This document shows positions 42,902-51,644 of a DNA stretch of 64,000 bases, one piece after another (within the stretch, counting starts at the first letter, position 1; every line of letters begins with the position of its first letter). Location: the NCBI GenBank assembly GCA_023269235.1, contig JAHFTW010000008.1:33494-97493 (forward strand), read 5' to 3'. Source of the DNA: Thermoplasmata archaeon (GTDB lineage Archaea; Thermoplasmatota; E2; JACPAO01; JAHFTW01). The translations under genes and the position numbers were made by a program. A model generated the notes under the pieces. It was not told the origin of the DNA, ran no database searches, and was given only the letters and a program-made list of their open reading frames with translations.

Positions 42902-44551
42902 ATGACGAAGTACATCGTCGTGACGGGCGGCGTTCTGTCCGGGCTGGGCAAAGGCATCACGACCTCCAGCATCGGGACCTTGCTGAAGGCGCGCGGGTTC
43001 TCCGTGACGGCCGTCAAGATTGACCCGTACCTAAACTCGGACGCGGGCACCATGAATCCGTTCGAGCACGGGGAGGTGTTCGTCCTCCAGGATGGCGGCG
43101 AGGCCGATTTGGACCTCGGCAACTACGAGCGTTTCCTCGACATCCCGCTCGGCCGCGACAACAACATCACGACGGGCAAGGTGTTCAAGACCGTCATCGA
43201 CAAGGAGCGCCGCGGCGATTACCTCGGCAAGACGGTCCAGATCGTCCCTCACATCACCAATGAGATCCGTGACTGGATCAAGCGCGTGGCGAAGAAGTCG
43301 GGCGCCGACATCTGCCTCGTCGAGGTCGGCGGCACCGTGGGCGACATCGAGTCCGCGCCGTTTCTCGAAGGCATCCGCCAGCTCCACCGCGAGGTGGGCC
43401 ACGAGAATCTCTTCCTCATCCACACGAGCTTGGTCCCCGTCGTCGGCGCCGTCGGCGAGCAGAAGACGAAGCCCACGCAGCACACGGTGCGCGACCTCAA
43501 GTCCATCGGCTTGCACCCGGACATGATCGTCTGCCGCAGCGCGCAGCCCCTCCACCCGGAGATCCGCGAGAAAATCGCGAGCTTCTGCGACGTCCCCGAG
43601 TCCGGGGTCGTCTCGGCGCACGACGCGAAGAGCATCTACGAGGTCCCCCTCATCCTGGAGGAGCAGGGCGTGGTGGACACCATCACGAAGCGCCTCGGGC
43701 TCCCGACCCTGAAACCCGACCTGGAGTCCTGGCGCGACTTGGTGGACCGCCTGCTCAACCCGAGCCACGAGGTCACCGTGGCCTTCGTCGGCAAGTACAC
43801 CGACCTCAGCGACTCCTATCTCAGCATCAACGAGGCGCTCCGCCACGCCGGCGCGTCCCTGGACACCAAGGTGCGCATCAGCTACATCGAGGGCGAGGCG
43901 CTCGAGACGAACGACGCCGACGCGTGGCGCAACCTCCGCGAGGCGGACGCCATCCTCGTCGGCCCCGGCTTCGGCAGCCGCGGCACCGAGGGCAAGATCC
44001 GCGCCGTCCAGCACGCCCGCGAGAGCGAGGTCCCGTTCCTCGGCATCTGCCTCGGATTCCAGCTCGCCATCGTCGAGTACGCGCGCAACGTCGCCCACCT
44101 CAAGGGCGCCAACTCCACCGAGATGGATGTCAACGCGGCCCACCCCGTCATCTGTGTCCTCCCGGAGCAGTACGAGATTCAGGAGCTCGGCGGCACCATG
44201 CGCCTGGGCGCCTACGAGTGCGTCCTCAACGAGGGCAGCCTCGCGCACGAGACGTACGGCAGCCTCGTCATCAGCGAGCGCCACCGCCACCGCTACGAGA
44301 TGAACCCGGATTACATCGCCCAGCTCGAGAAGAAGGGGCTCATCTTCAGCGGACGGATGCCCGACCGCCCCATCATGGAGATGATGGAGCTGCCGCGCCA
44401 CATCCACCCGTACTTCATCGGCGGCCAGTTCCACCCCGAGTTCAACAGCCGCCCGCAGAAGCCGGGCCCGCTCTTCGTCGGCCTCGTCCAAGCGGCGCTC
44501 GTCGCGAAGGGTGTCCTCGCGCACGGCCCCGAGCCGGTCGCGGCGGCGTAG
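42902..44551 (+). CDS. pyrG: CTP synthase
   Basis: Amination of UTP to CTP with glutamine. N-terminal synthase domain begins [16 protein letters not shown] with the P-loop, then [24 protein letters not shown]; the C-terminal class I amidotransferase has the nucleophile elbow GICLGFQLA and the HPEF His-Glu pair. 549 aa, full length. The linker and domain borders are standard. A repeat (copy C) begins 20 bases after the stop. Confidence 0.97.
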   Translation: MTKYIVVTGGVLSGLGKGITTSSIGTLLKARGFSVTAVKIDPYLNSDAGTMNPFEHGEVFVLQDGGEADLDLGNYERFLDIPLGRDNNITTGKVFKTVIDKERRGDYLGKTVQIVPHITNEIRDWIKRVAKKSGADICLVEVGGTVGDIESAPFLEGIRQLHREVGHENLFLIHTSLVPVVGAVGEQKTKPTQHTVRDLKSIGLHPDMIVCRSAQPLHPEIREKIASFCDVPESGVVSAHDAKSIYEVPLILEEQGVVDTITKRLGLPTLKPDLESWRDLVDRLLNPSHEVTVAFVGKYTDLSDSYLSINEALRHAGASLDTKVRISYIEGEALETNDADAWRNLREADAILVGPGFGSRGTEGKIRAVQHARESEVPFLGICLGFQLAIVEYARNVAHLKGANSTEMDVNAAHPVICVLPEQYEIQELGGTMRLGAYECVLNEGSLAHETYGSLVISERHRHRYEMNPDYIAQLEKKGLIFSGRMPDRPIMEMMELPRHIHPYFIGGQFHPEFNSRPQKPGPLFVGLVQAALVAKGVLAHGPEPVAAA

Positions 44552-44570
44552 TTCACCGACTCTGCCTTTG

Positions 44571-45008
44571 CCGGAACACAGATTGAGCAGATTCAGCGGG
44601 GCTTGCGGGCAGAACCACGGGTAGTGCCGCGCCATCGAAAATGAAGCAGCTGGTCTCCACGGGCACCTGAAGGCGCCGCCAACCGGCTCCAACCGCGCGC
44701 CGGGATTTCGTTCCGGCGGGTGCATCCAGTGGCCTTCGACGACGGCGGCGAGCCCAACCCGATGAAGCATGTCGAGCGGCGCGCGTAGTGCGCCCGGCGG
44801 CGCTCTGCGCCGCCCCCAACGAATCCTTCTGGCATCCAGTCGTTCCGCGCGACGCCGCCGTCGGAGCGGTCGGGGATGCGTCGGAAGGGGTGGCGAATCG
44901 ACGCCCCCGGGCAACCGAATCTGCTTCATTCCTGCGGGGCCTTGAGCGGACAGTTTTTCCTTGCTCTTCCATGGCTTGGAAAAACCTTCGGAATCTGTGT
45001 TTCCGGCG
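44571..45008. repeat. Interspersed repeat, copy C (longest)
   Basis: Begins CCGGAACACAGATTGAGCAGA and ends GGAATCTGTGTTTCCGG, so 15-base terminal inverted repeats. The interior (about 44640-44890) shares two 18-base identical blocks in order with 54563-54580 and 54647-54664 (copy D): cggcgagcccaacccgat and ttctggcatccagtcgtt. The right part matches copy A. About 440 bases without a supported gene, filling the gap between pyrG and the aIF2-beta gene. Confidence 0.7.
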
Positions 45009-45059
45009 GACGTTTCCGTCCTGAGCGGCCCTCTTATAGCGGAAGGCAGTGCGAAGCGC

Positions 45060-45695
45060 ATGGACCAGAACGCCTACCTGAGCCTCCTCCAGAAGGCCCG
45101 CAAGGCCCTGCCGGACAACGTGCACAACAAGGAGCGCTGGGCCCTCCCTCGTCCCGACATCCTGCCCGAGGGCCGCATGACCCTCCTGCGCAACTTCAAG
45201 GCCATGGTGACCTCGACGCGCCGCGAGGAGCAGCACCTCGCCAAGTTCCTGCTCGCCCAGGTCGGCACCGCCGGCCACGTGGACGGCGACCGCCTCGTCT
45301 TCACGGGCAAGGTCAGCCCGCAGAAGGTCCAGGGCGTCCTCGAGGACTACGTCGAGACGTACGTGCGCTGCAGCGAGTGTGGCGCCCCGGACACCCACAT
45401 CGAGAAGGACGCGCGCACCAGCATCCTGCGCTGCGAGGCGTGCGGCAGCCGCACCCCCATCAAGGCCCGCAAGGCCCGCCGCCCCGAGGCCGCCGTCAAG
45501 GAGTCCGGCACCTACCAGATCACGCTCAGCCAGCCCGGCAAGCCCGGCGGCAAGCCCGAGGCCAAGGGCATCTACGAGGGCTATGTCTTCGTCGTCCCCG
45601 GCGGCCAGGTCGGCCAGACCGTGTGGGCCCGCGTCAACAAGCTGAGCGGCAAGATGGCCTTCGCCGAGCTCTCGGCCAAGCCCAAAGACGCCTAG
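45060..45695 (+). CDS. Translation initiation factor aIF2 subunit beta with TRAM domain
   Basis: Beta subunit of the archaeal eIF2-like factor that brings initiator tRNA. Core: LLRNFKAMVTSTRREEQHLAKFL, then the zinc ribbon with C-x2-C pairs (CSECGAPD and LRCEACGSR). After residue about 150 a TRAM-type OB extension follows (KGIYEGYVFVVPGGQVGQTVWARV), seen in a subset of archaea. 211 aa. ATG 45060 has CTTATAG about 25 bases upstream, inside the end of repeat copy C's flank. Confidence 0.93.
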   Translation: MDQNAYLSLLQKARKALPDNVHNKERWALPRPDILPEGRMTLLRNFKAMVTSTRREEQHLAKFLLAQVGTAGHVDGDRLVFTGKVSPQKVQGVLEDYVETYVRCSECGAPDTHIEKDARTSILRCEACGSRTPIKARKARRPEAAVKESGTYQITLSQPGKPGGKPEAKGIYEGYVFVVPGGQVGQTVWARVNKLSGKMAFAELSAKPKDA

Positions 45696-45754
45696 CGCGC
45701 CCCACCGGGCCCGGACCCTCGCTCCTTATCGCCTGGCCCGGGAATGCCCACGGC

Positions 45755-45985
45755 ATGGAGAGTGGCTACACCGTCACCAAGCGCGGCCCGAACGGCCAGG
45801 CGCAGGAGATCCGCTGTGCCACGCACACGGGATGCACTTGGACCACCGTCTCGGCCGGGGCGCGCTCCGACCAGGACCCGGTCTTCGTCGCCCAGTTCGC
45901 GCACCACCTGCGCGTCGCGAGCGAGCCGGAGCGGCAGGCCTTCGGACACCTGCGCCGCTCGCGCGCCAAGGACAAGCCGCGTTGA
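45755..45985 (+). CDS. Hypothetical protein, 76 aa
   Basis: Small basic protein (ESGYTVTKRGPNGQ, RCATHTGCTWTTVSAG, FGHLRRSRAKDKPR) with two cysteines in CATHTGC. It has a good CTTATCG element about 27 bases before ATG 45755, which supports transcription. Family not recognised. Convergent with the endonuclease IV gene. Confidence 0.5.
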   Translation: MESGYTVTKRGPNGQAQEIRCATHTGCTWTTVSAGARSDQDPVFVAQFAHHLRVASEPERQAFGHLRRSRAKDKPR

Positions 45986-45997
45986 GCGGCCTTCGCC

Positions 45998-46861
45998 CTA
46001 TTTGCGAAGGGAGCGTAGCAAGGCGATTTCCTTGACCCACGACTCCGGTCCGTCGGGCGTCTCGAGATAGCCGACCTTGGAGTCGAGCTTGCGGTCGTTC
46101 ATCAGGGTGCGGAAGAACTCGATTCCGAGCTTGCCGGTGCCGATGGTGTCGTGGCGGTCCACGCGCTCGCCGCACTCCGCCTTGGAGTCGTTGAGGTGGA
46201 ACGCGACGAGCGTGTCCATGCCCACCTGGTCCTTGAACGAGTCCCAGACGTCGTCGTAGGCGCCGACCCAATCGTAGCCGCACGCCCACGAGTGCTGCGT
46301 GTCAATGGTGACGCCCATGCGCTTGCGGTCGCCGACGCCATCGAGGATGCGGCGCACCTCCTCCCAGGAGTTGCCAACGTTGGTCCCCTGGCCAGCGGCG
46401 TTCTCGATGACGAGCTTGCACCGGAACCCCTTCGTCTCGTCCTGCACGGTGGTGAGGTTGGCGGCGATGCGGTCGAGGGCGGCGTCGCGCACCTTGCGGT
46501 CGTCGCGCAGTTTCTTGTCCTCGTGGACGTGGCTGCCTGGGTGGAAGTTGAGGTAGGCGATGCCGAGCTGCTCGCTGCGCTTGTACTCGTCCAGGAACGC
46601 GCCCCGGGCAGAGGCCGCCTTGCCGGCGTCGGCGGTTCCGAGGTTGATGAGGTAGGAGTCGTGCACCATGTTGGGCCCGATCTTCGCCTTCGCGACGGCG
46701 TCCGTGAAGAGCTTGGCCTCCTCGGCCGTGATGGGCTTCGCGGTCCACTGACGCTGGTTCTTGCAGAAGATCTGCATCGCCTCGCCCCCGATGGACTGGC
46801 ACTCTGCGACCGCGTTGTGCAGGCCCCCGGCAATCGAGTTGTGCGCGCCGAGCTTCATCAT
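45998..46861 (-). CDS. nfo: Endonuclease IV (AP endonuclease)
   Basis: Zinc-dependent repair enzyme that cleaves DNA 5' of abasic sites. TIM-barrel motifs are in order: MKLGAHNSIAGG, YLNFHPGSHV, LVIENAAGQG, VTIDTQHSWACGYD and FHLNDSKAECGERVDRHDTIGTG. The usual DTCH is DTQH here, a harmless position. 287 aa. Start at ATG 46861 or the adjacent ATG 46858. The histidine kinase gene lies directly upstream on the same strand. Confidence 0.93.
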   Translation of the reverse strand: MMKLGAHNSIAGGLHNAVAECQSIGGEAMQIFCKNQRQWTAKPITAEEAKLFTDAVAKAKIGPNMVHDSYLINLGTADAGKAASARGAFLDEYKRSEQLGIAYLNFHPGSHVHEDKKLRDDRKVRDAALDRIAANLTTVQDETKGFRCKLVIENAAGQGTNVGNSWEEVRRILDGVGDRKRMGVTIDTQHSWACGYDWVGAYDDVWDSFKDQVGMDTLVAFHLNDSKAECGERVDRHDTIGTGKLGIEFFRTLMNDRKLDSKVGYLETPDGPESWVKEIALLRSLRK

Positions 46862-46888
46862 CGTGCCACCGAGCCTGCCACCGCTACT

Positions 46889-49279
46889 TCAGCGGTGCGG
46901 CGTGGACCTCAGGACCGCCGCCAATTCCGCCATGCGGATGGGCTTCGGGAGGTAGTCGTGCATCCCCGCTTCAAGGCAGCGCTCGCGGTCCCCCGTCATG
47001 GCGTCCGCCGTGACGGCGCACAGCCGTGGTCCGTCGGTTGCGTGCCGTTTGCGCAGCTGTCGCGCCGCCTCCAAGCCATCCATGCGCGGCATGTGCACGT
47101 CGAGAAGAATCAAGTCGTAGGTGGCCCGCGCGTCTTCGTCGAGGGCCTCGATGCCGTCATTGACCACGACCGGTTTCTGTCCCAGGCGCTCCAACATTTT
47201 GCGCGCAATCGTTTGATTCACGGGGTTGTCTTCGGCCAGAAGAATGCGCAGCGGGGCGATGGCAAGTTGCGGCGCGGGCGCAGCCGGACGATCCAACTGC
47301 AACGCCTTGTCCAACGCGGCGGCCAGCGCGTGCCCGTGGACGGGTTTTGTGACGGAGATGGCGCGCGGAATGTCCGAAGACGGTTGTCTGAGCGAGCTGA
47401 GAGCCACGACGGGAACCGTGGAGGAAGCCACGGCGCGTTCGGCTTCCGGACCGTCCACGAGGGCGACATCGCAGGGCGGGAGGGGCTCACCGGGGGCGAT
47501 GTCCAAAATGGTGGCCGACCAGCCGCGCAGGAAGTCTGTGACGGCTGCGCGGGTGGCCGGCTGAGGAATCATGACGAGGACCCGAACATCGCGCAGGCGC
47601 TCCGGGTCCGGCTTCAGGCTCTCCAGCAAGGGCGCCACAAAACGGAACGTGAAGCGGCTGCCCTTGCCCACCACGGATTCCGGTTCGATGTCGCCGCCTA
47701 AGAGTCGCGCCAGGCTGCGACTGATGGCGAGCCCGAGCCCGGTGCCTTCGTGGTGTCGCGTGAGGGACGTGTCGCCTTGCACAAACGGTTGAAACAGGCG
47801 TGGCAGCACGTCCGGCGCAATGCCGGCCCCCGAGTCTTCCACCACGAAGCGGACTTCGACCAGTCCGTTGCCCTTCGCTTCGGAGCGGCCCTGCACGACC
47901 ACCTGTCCCTGGGCCGTGAACTTCACCGCGTTGGACAGCAGGTTGACGAGAATTTGGCGGATGCGATGCGAATCGGAGCGGACCGCGGCGGGCATGCTGG
48001 GATCACAGCGGCACACCAATTCGAGACCCTTGGCGGCGGCTTGGGACGCAACAAGATCCACCGCCGCCTCGGCAATGCTGGGCAAATCCACCGGCATCGA
48101 CTCGGGGACGAGGCGGCCCGCCTCCAACTTGGAGTAGTCCAAGATGTCATTGACGACCGAAAGGAGATGCATTCCGCTGGCCTGAACGCTTGCGACCAGT
48201 TCCGCTTGGTCCGGCGAGAGCGGCGTGTGGACGAGGAGGTCCCCTACGCCGATCACGGCATTGAGGGGCGTGCGCATTTCGTGGCTCATCGTCGCCAAGA
48301 ATCGGGATTTGGCCTCGTCCGCGTTCTCCGCGCGTTCTTTGGCGACCGCCAGTGCCTTCTCCCGATGTTCGCCCTCCCGCGCGGCCGCGGCCAACTTCTG
48401 GCTCATTTCGTTGAACGCACGCGCAGCCATGCCGACTTCATCGGCGGCCTCGGCGTCAATTGTGAATCCCAATTCTCCGCCTGCAACGCGTTGGGTGCCC
48501 GTGCGAAGCGCGGTGAGTGACCGCGTGACGTGACGCGCCACAAGAAGAGAAACGACGAGCGCGCCGCCCACGAACACGACCGTGAGCCCGAGCGTTCCAA
48601 GAACCACGACGCCGGTAAGCCAGCGTGCGCCGTCGCCCAAGGTCCTGGAAAATTCGTCCTCGAGGGCGGTGAGCTCGTCGTCGGTGGCTCGAACTTGGAG
48701 CCGCAGCGTTTGCAGCCTCTGCGTGTCCTCGGGGGGGAGGCGCGCCTGATGAATCTGCTCGGCCAAGCCGATGAGGACGACGATTTTTTCATCCGCGAGC
48801 GTCCAAACGCGGATGGCGGACGCGATGTGGGGTTCCCAACCAAACGTGCGATAGAGCCACGCGAGGTTGTCAACGTCATCCGGATGGATGCGGCCTTGGA
48901 CGAATCCGCGCGCCACCACACCATAATCGGGATTGGGCTTGTTCAACTCGAGGCGGGCGGCGTGGTCGCCGAGGGTGACGTTGATTTGGGCCCAGAAGTC
49001 TGCGTAGTCGGTTTCGTTGCCGTCTTCGATGTATTGCAACAGCTCAAGCGTCGCTTCCTTTTCGGCCTTGGACCACAAGCCTTCGCCCTCGACGTAGGCT
49101 CGGCTGGCGGAGAGGGCCTGCATTCCGTATGCCGTCACGGCAAGAAGCACGCCGGCGTGCAACAAGTGCACGAGAATGGCCACCAGAAGTTTTCGGGAGA
49201 CGCGCAAGTCACGAAACCACCGCCGCAGCCGGCCGGGCCGCGAAGGCGATTTCACGGGATTGGATACGCCGTCCAGCAT
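46889..49279 (-). CDS. Hybrid sensor histidine kinase/response regulator
   Basis: Order: short N-terminus, first membrane helix (LLVAILVHLLHAGVLLAVTA), an extracytoplasmic region of about 165 residues, second helix (TGVVVLGTLGLTVVFVGGALVVSLLVA), HAMP, HisKA with H-box MSHEMRTPLNAVIG, HATPase with N, G1 (DSGAGIAPDVLP) and G2 (GTGLGLAIS) boxes, a degenerate receiver, and a full C-terminal receiver (ILLAEDNPVNQ, LLDVHMPRMDG, TKP/LPKP). 796 aa. Bacterial BarA-like plan; GC is lower than neighbours, so probably acquired. The start may be GTG 49255. Confidence 0.93.
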   Translation of the reverse strand: MLDGVSNPVKSPSRPGRLRRWFRDLRVSRKLLVAILVHLLHAGVLLAVTAYGMQALSASRAYVEGEGLWSKAEKEATLELLQYIEDGNETDYADFWAQINVTLGDHAARLELNKPNPDYGVVARGFVQGRIHPDDVDNLAWLYRTFGWEPHIASAIRVWTLADEKIVVLIGLAEQIHQARLPPEDTQRLQTLRLQVRATDDELTALEDEFSRTLGDGARWLTGVVVLGTLGLTVVFVGGALVVSLLVARHVTRSLTALRTGTQRVAGGELGFTIDAEAADEVGMAARAFNEMSQKLAAAAREGEHREKALAVAKERAENADEAKSRFLATMSHEMRTPLNAVIGVGDLLVHTPLSPDQAELVASVQASGMHLLSVVNDILDYSKLEAGRLVPESMPVDLPSIAEAAVDLVASQAAAKGLELVCRCDPSMPAAVRSDSHRIRQILVNLLSNAVKFTAQGQVVVQGRSEAKGNGLVEVRFVVEDSGAGIAPDVLPRLFQPFVQGDTSLTRHHEGTGLGLAISRSLARLLGGDIEPESVVGKGSRFTFRFVAPLLESLKPDPERLRDVRVLVMIPQPATRAAVTDFLRGWSATILDIAPGEPLPPCDVALVDGPEAERAVASSTVPVVALSSLRQPSSDIPRAISVTKPVHGHALAAALDKALQLDRPAAPAPQLAIAPLRILLAEDNPVNQTIARKMLERLGQKPVVVNDGIEALDEDARATYDLILLDVHMPRMDGLEAARQLRKRHATDGPRLCAVTADAMTGDRERCLEAGMHDYLPKPIRMAELAAVLRSTPHR

Positions 49280-49298
49280 AAAGCCTGAACGAGGTGGT

Positions 49299-49577
49299 TT
49301 ACCCCGAGCGCCCTTTCCCGATGTCCAAGAACTCCATCCAGGCGCGCTCCCGGAAGCCGGCGAGACCGCCGCGTGGGGTCAGGAAGAGCGGAGCGGGCCA
49401 GCGTCCGTTGCCGTCCGGGGCGATGCCGGACTTGCCGAGCTGGGCGGCGTCGTCGCCGGCGGGCGGTGTCGCGTCCACGTCGAGCATCCGGTTGGCGCGG
49501 TAGCCGTGGACTTTCAGGAACGCCACCGCGTCGAGCGTCGGCTTGTCGCCCTTGCGGCCCCAGAAGGTGATGGCCAT
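49299..49577 (-). CDS. ArsC/Spx-like thioredoxin-fold protein lacking cysteines, 92 aa
   Basis: The N-terminus ITFWGRKGDKPTLDAVAFLKVHGYRANRMLDV has the layout of ArsC/Spx proteins (strand, C-x2-C helix, second strand), but the cysteine site reads GRKGDKPT, so no redox thiol. 92 aa, shorter than ArsC (115-140 aa). ATG 49577 overlaps the stop of the acyltransferase gene (ATGA), implying coupled translation. Assignment by fold pattern only. Confidence 0.5.
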   Translation of the reverse strand: MAITFWGRKGDKPTLDAVAFLKVHGYRANRMLDVDATPPAGDDAAQLGKSGIAPDGNGRWPAPLFLTPRGGLAGFRERAWMEFLDIGKGRSG

Positions 49578-50272
49578 CAGGCCTTGCCGGCGGGAACATC
49601 GGCGGGCTTGGCTTGCTTGGAGAACGCGGGATACGGGGCGTACTCGTTGACGTATTCCTGGCCGGAGAGTTTCTGGAGCGCGGCCATGACCTCGTCGGTC
49701 ACTTTGCGGCAGACCTCCTTGTCCTCCTGCATGCCCCAGTAGCGGCTGAAGTCGAGAGCCGGGCCGGCGACGGCGGCGGTCTTCTGGAAATAGCGCGTCT
49801 TACCGCCCTTCGGCTTGGCCTCGAACGTGCCCACCATGGCGACGGGGATGACGGGGACGCGGCATTCCAGCGCGAGGCGCGCGACGCCGGTGTGGCCCTT
49901 GTAGAGACGACCGTCCGGGCTGCGCGTGCCTTCCGGGTAGATGCAGAACAGGTTGCCTTCGCGTAGCGCCTTCTTCGCGGCGTCCATCGCCCCGGTGTCG
50001 CCCTTCCCGCGGTCCACCGGGATGATGCCCCATTGGTGGAAGAACCACGACTTGACGGGGCCGTCCTCGAAGTGCTCCTTCTTGCTGATGTTGATGATGG
50101 TGCGCCGCGTCGTCATCGGCAAGACGACGTGATCGAGCGCGCTGCAGTGGTTCGACGCGAGGATGGCGGCGCCCCGCTTCGGGACGTTATGACGCCCGAC
50201 GACGCCGATGCGGAACACGGGACGAAGCGCCACGACCGCCAGCGGCCGCATGACCTGCCAGAGCCAACTCAC
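49577..50272 (-). CDS. PlsC-like 1-acylglycerol-3-phosphate acyltransferase
   Basis: The acyltransferase box H-x4-D is present (ASNHCSALDHVVLP), then the middle motif with PVDRGKG and the EGTRSPDGRL block (FCIYPEGTRSPDGRLYKGHTGVA), followed by PVIPVAMVGT. The family acylates lysophosphatidate in bacterial lipid synthesis, so its role in an ether-lipid archaeon is unclear; transfer from bacteria or a different acceptor is possible. GTG 50272 has ATTTAAT about 27 bases upstream; GTG 50284 is an alternative. The coupled next gene is a thioredoxin-fold protein. Confidence 0.8.
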   Translation of the reverse strand: MSWLWQVMRPLAVVALRPVFRIGVVGRHNVPKRGAAILASNHCSALDHVVLPMTTRRTIINISKKEHFEDGPVKSWFFHQWGIIPVDRGKGDTGAMDAAKKALREGNLFCIYPEGTRSPDGRLYKGHTGVARLALECRVPVIPVAMVGTFEAKPKGGKTRYFQKTAAVAGPALDFSRYWGMQEDKEVCRKVTDEVMAALQKLSGQEYVNEYAPYPAFSKQAKPADVPAGKA

Positions 50273-50358
50273 GGTGCGCGCCACCTCCTTGCCGATTAAA
50301 TAGTGGCCCGGTGTCGGCGCAAAAAGCACGCCTGGGGCTGGACCTCCAGGCACCATTT

Positions 50359-50444
50359 GCCGAGGTCGTCTAACCTGGTAGGGCGCAAGCCTGGAAAGCT
50401 TGTGACTGGAAACGGTCTTGGGAGTTCAAATCTCCCCCTCGGCG
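50359..50444 (+). tRNA. tRNA-Ser (anticodon GGA)
   Basis: Acceptor stem GCCGAGG (50359-50365) pairs with CCTCGGC (50437-50443), discriminator G. Anticodon stem CAAGC/GCTTG encloses CTGGAAA, giving anticodon GGA. A long variable arm GACTG-GAAA-CGGTC is the serine type. T-arm GGGAG-TTCAAAT-CTCCC is perfect. 86 nucleotides, no intron, CCA not encoded. Reads UCC/UCU codons. Confidence 0.97.
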
Positions 50445-50457
50445 CCTGCATTCGCGC

Positions 50458-50549
50458 GGCGCGGCCGCACCGCGGCCGCCGCGAAGCGGCAGCCACCGAG
50501 GGTCCGCTTGCTTCGCGCGCTGGCTTGGAGCGCGGCTGCGCTCCAAGCC
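50458..50549. other. Strong hairpins after the tRNA
   Basis: GCGGCCGC at about 50459 pairs with a second GCGGCCGC three bases on, and GGCTTGGAGCGC (50522-50533) pairs perfectly with GCGCTCCAAGCC (50538-50549) around GGCT, a 12-base stem. Right after it CCCCTCGGCGC repeats the last bases of the tRNA gene. Could be transcript end signals or an attachment-site scar. Confidence 0.45.
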
Positions 50550-50666
50550 CCCCTCGGCGCTGACTTGCAAACCGGTCAATCATTTGGAGCGCGGGGCCTT
50601 CGGTCCCGCAGGGCTGTTCCCCATGCGCTCCGGCGGGTTGACGAAGCACGCCGTGCGGTCCCGCGC

Positions 50667-51644
50667 CTAGGCCTTCGTCCTCGATGCCCGCCACTCCCCG
50701 GCGCGCCGCGTGAAGAACACGGCCGCGAAGACCACGAGGGGCAAGAACAGCGCGGCGAGCAGCGGCACGGCCCACGGCTGTCGGACCTCCAGTCCGAAGA
50801 CGAAGAAGTCGTTGAGGAAATGCAACGCGATGGCGGTCCAGATTCCGAAACGCCACGCGATGAATCCGGAGAAGAACCCGAAGAGCACCGCGAACAGGAG
50901 GTGCTGGATGCTCGCGTAGCCCGCGTGCGCGAAGCCGAAGAGCAGGCCTTGGACGACGAGGGCGGCGAGGAAGGCGGTCGTGGAGCGCGCGGGTTCCGGC
51001 ACGCTTTGCAAGGCCATGCGGCCGAGCGCGACCAGGCCGACGAGGATGACGCCGCGGTAGAGCAGCTCCTCGCCGAAGGCGGCCGCGGCGGAGATGGCGA
51101 TGGCGTGGAACAAGGTCATCTTCGCGAAGAGGTCGTCCTCGTTGGAGTTCTGCAGCGTCGGGTTCGAGGTGGCGAGCAGGAGCAGGACGTTGCCGAGAAG
51201 AAGGAGTGGGAAGCCAGCCAAGCCCCAGGCAGTGGAGCGAGGTTCGCCCTTGCCGAGCGGCATGCCCATGCGGCGTAGGACCGAAGCGAGCCCCCGTGCC
51301 GTCGGCCGGCGCCATAGGCCCGGCGCGTCGCCCATGGTCCAGAGCAGGAAGCCCGCGACGAGGTAGGCGAGGTTGAACAGGATGGAGCCGATGTACTGGT
51401 TCGAGAGGTCGAGGACGCTGTACGGCTGGAACGTCACGCCGCCGACGAAGGGAACGGAGGCCTGGGGCAGGACGTCGAGGAGCGTGCGCCACGCAGGCAC
51501 GGTCAGGAACACGACCCCGGCGGCCTTCCAGCCGTTGCGGTGCGCAAGGAGCGAGAGGGCGCCCGTAGCGATGGCGAGCAGCCAGCCGTAGCCGAAGACC
51601 TCACGGCCGGTGAGGAGGCTCAGGAGGCTTCGCGCTTCTTCCAC
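50667..51644 (-). CDS. CPBP family intramembrane metalloprotease (CAAX-like, Abi)
   Basis: Eight or so hydrophobic helices with the three CPBP motifs: AAFGEELLYRGV (EExxxR), LFGFAHAGY and AIALHFLNDF (H-x3-N/D). Such proteins are membrane glutamic/metalloproteases, some processing prenylated proteins or bacteriocins. 325 aa. GTG 51644 starts inside the last codons of cbf5, so it is the last gene of the adkA operon. Confidence 0.85.
   Translation of the reverse strand: MEEARSLLSLLTGREVFGYGWLLAIATGALSLLAHRNGWKAAGVVFLTVPAWRTLLDVLPQASVPFVGGVTFQPYSVLDLSNQYIGSILFNLAYLVAGFLLWTMGDAPGLWRRPTARGLASVLRRMGMPLGKGEPRSTAWGLAGFPLLLLGNVLLLLATSNPTLQNSNEDDLFAKMTLFHAIAISAAAAFGEELLYRGVILVGLVALGRMALQSVPEPARSTTAFLAALVVQGLLFGFAHAGYASIQHLLFAVLFGFFSGFIAWRFGIWTAIALHFLNDFFVFGLEVRQPWAVPLLAALFLPLVVFAAVFFTRRAGEWRASRTKA

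Noticed and set aside
43031..45061. A 676-codon minus-strand frame across pyrG and the repeat
   Set aside because: Antisense to pyrG with low-complexity GADEL-rich text; it crosses a repeat element and has no motif.
49255..49279. Certain choice of histidine kinase start
   Set aside because: Two TATA-like elements fit two starts (ATG 49279 and GTG 49255); left open rather than claimed.
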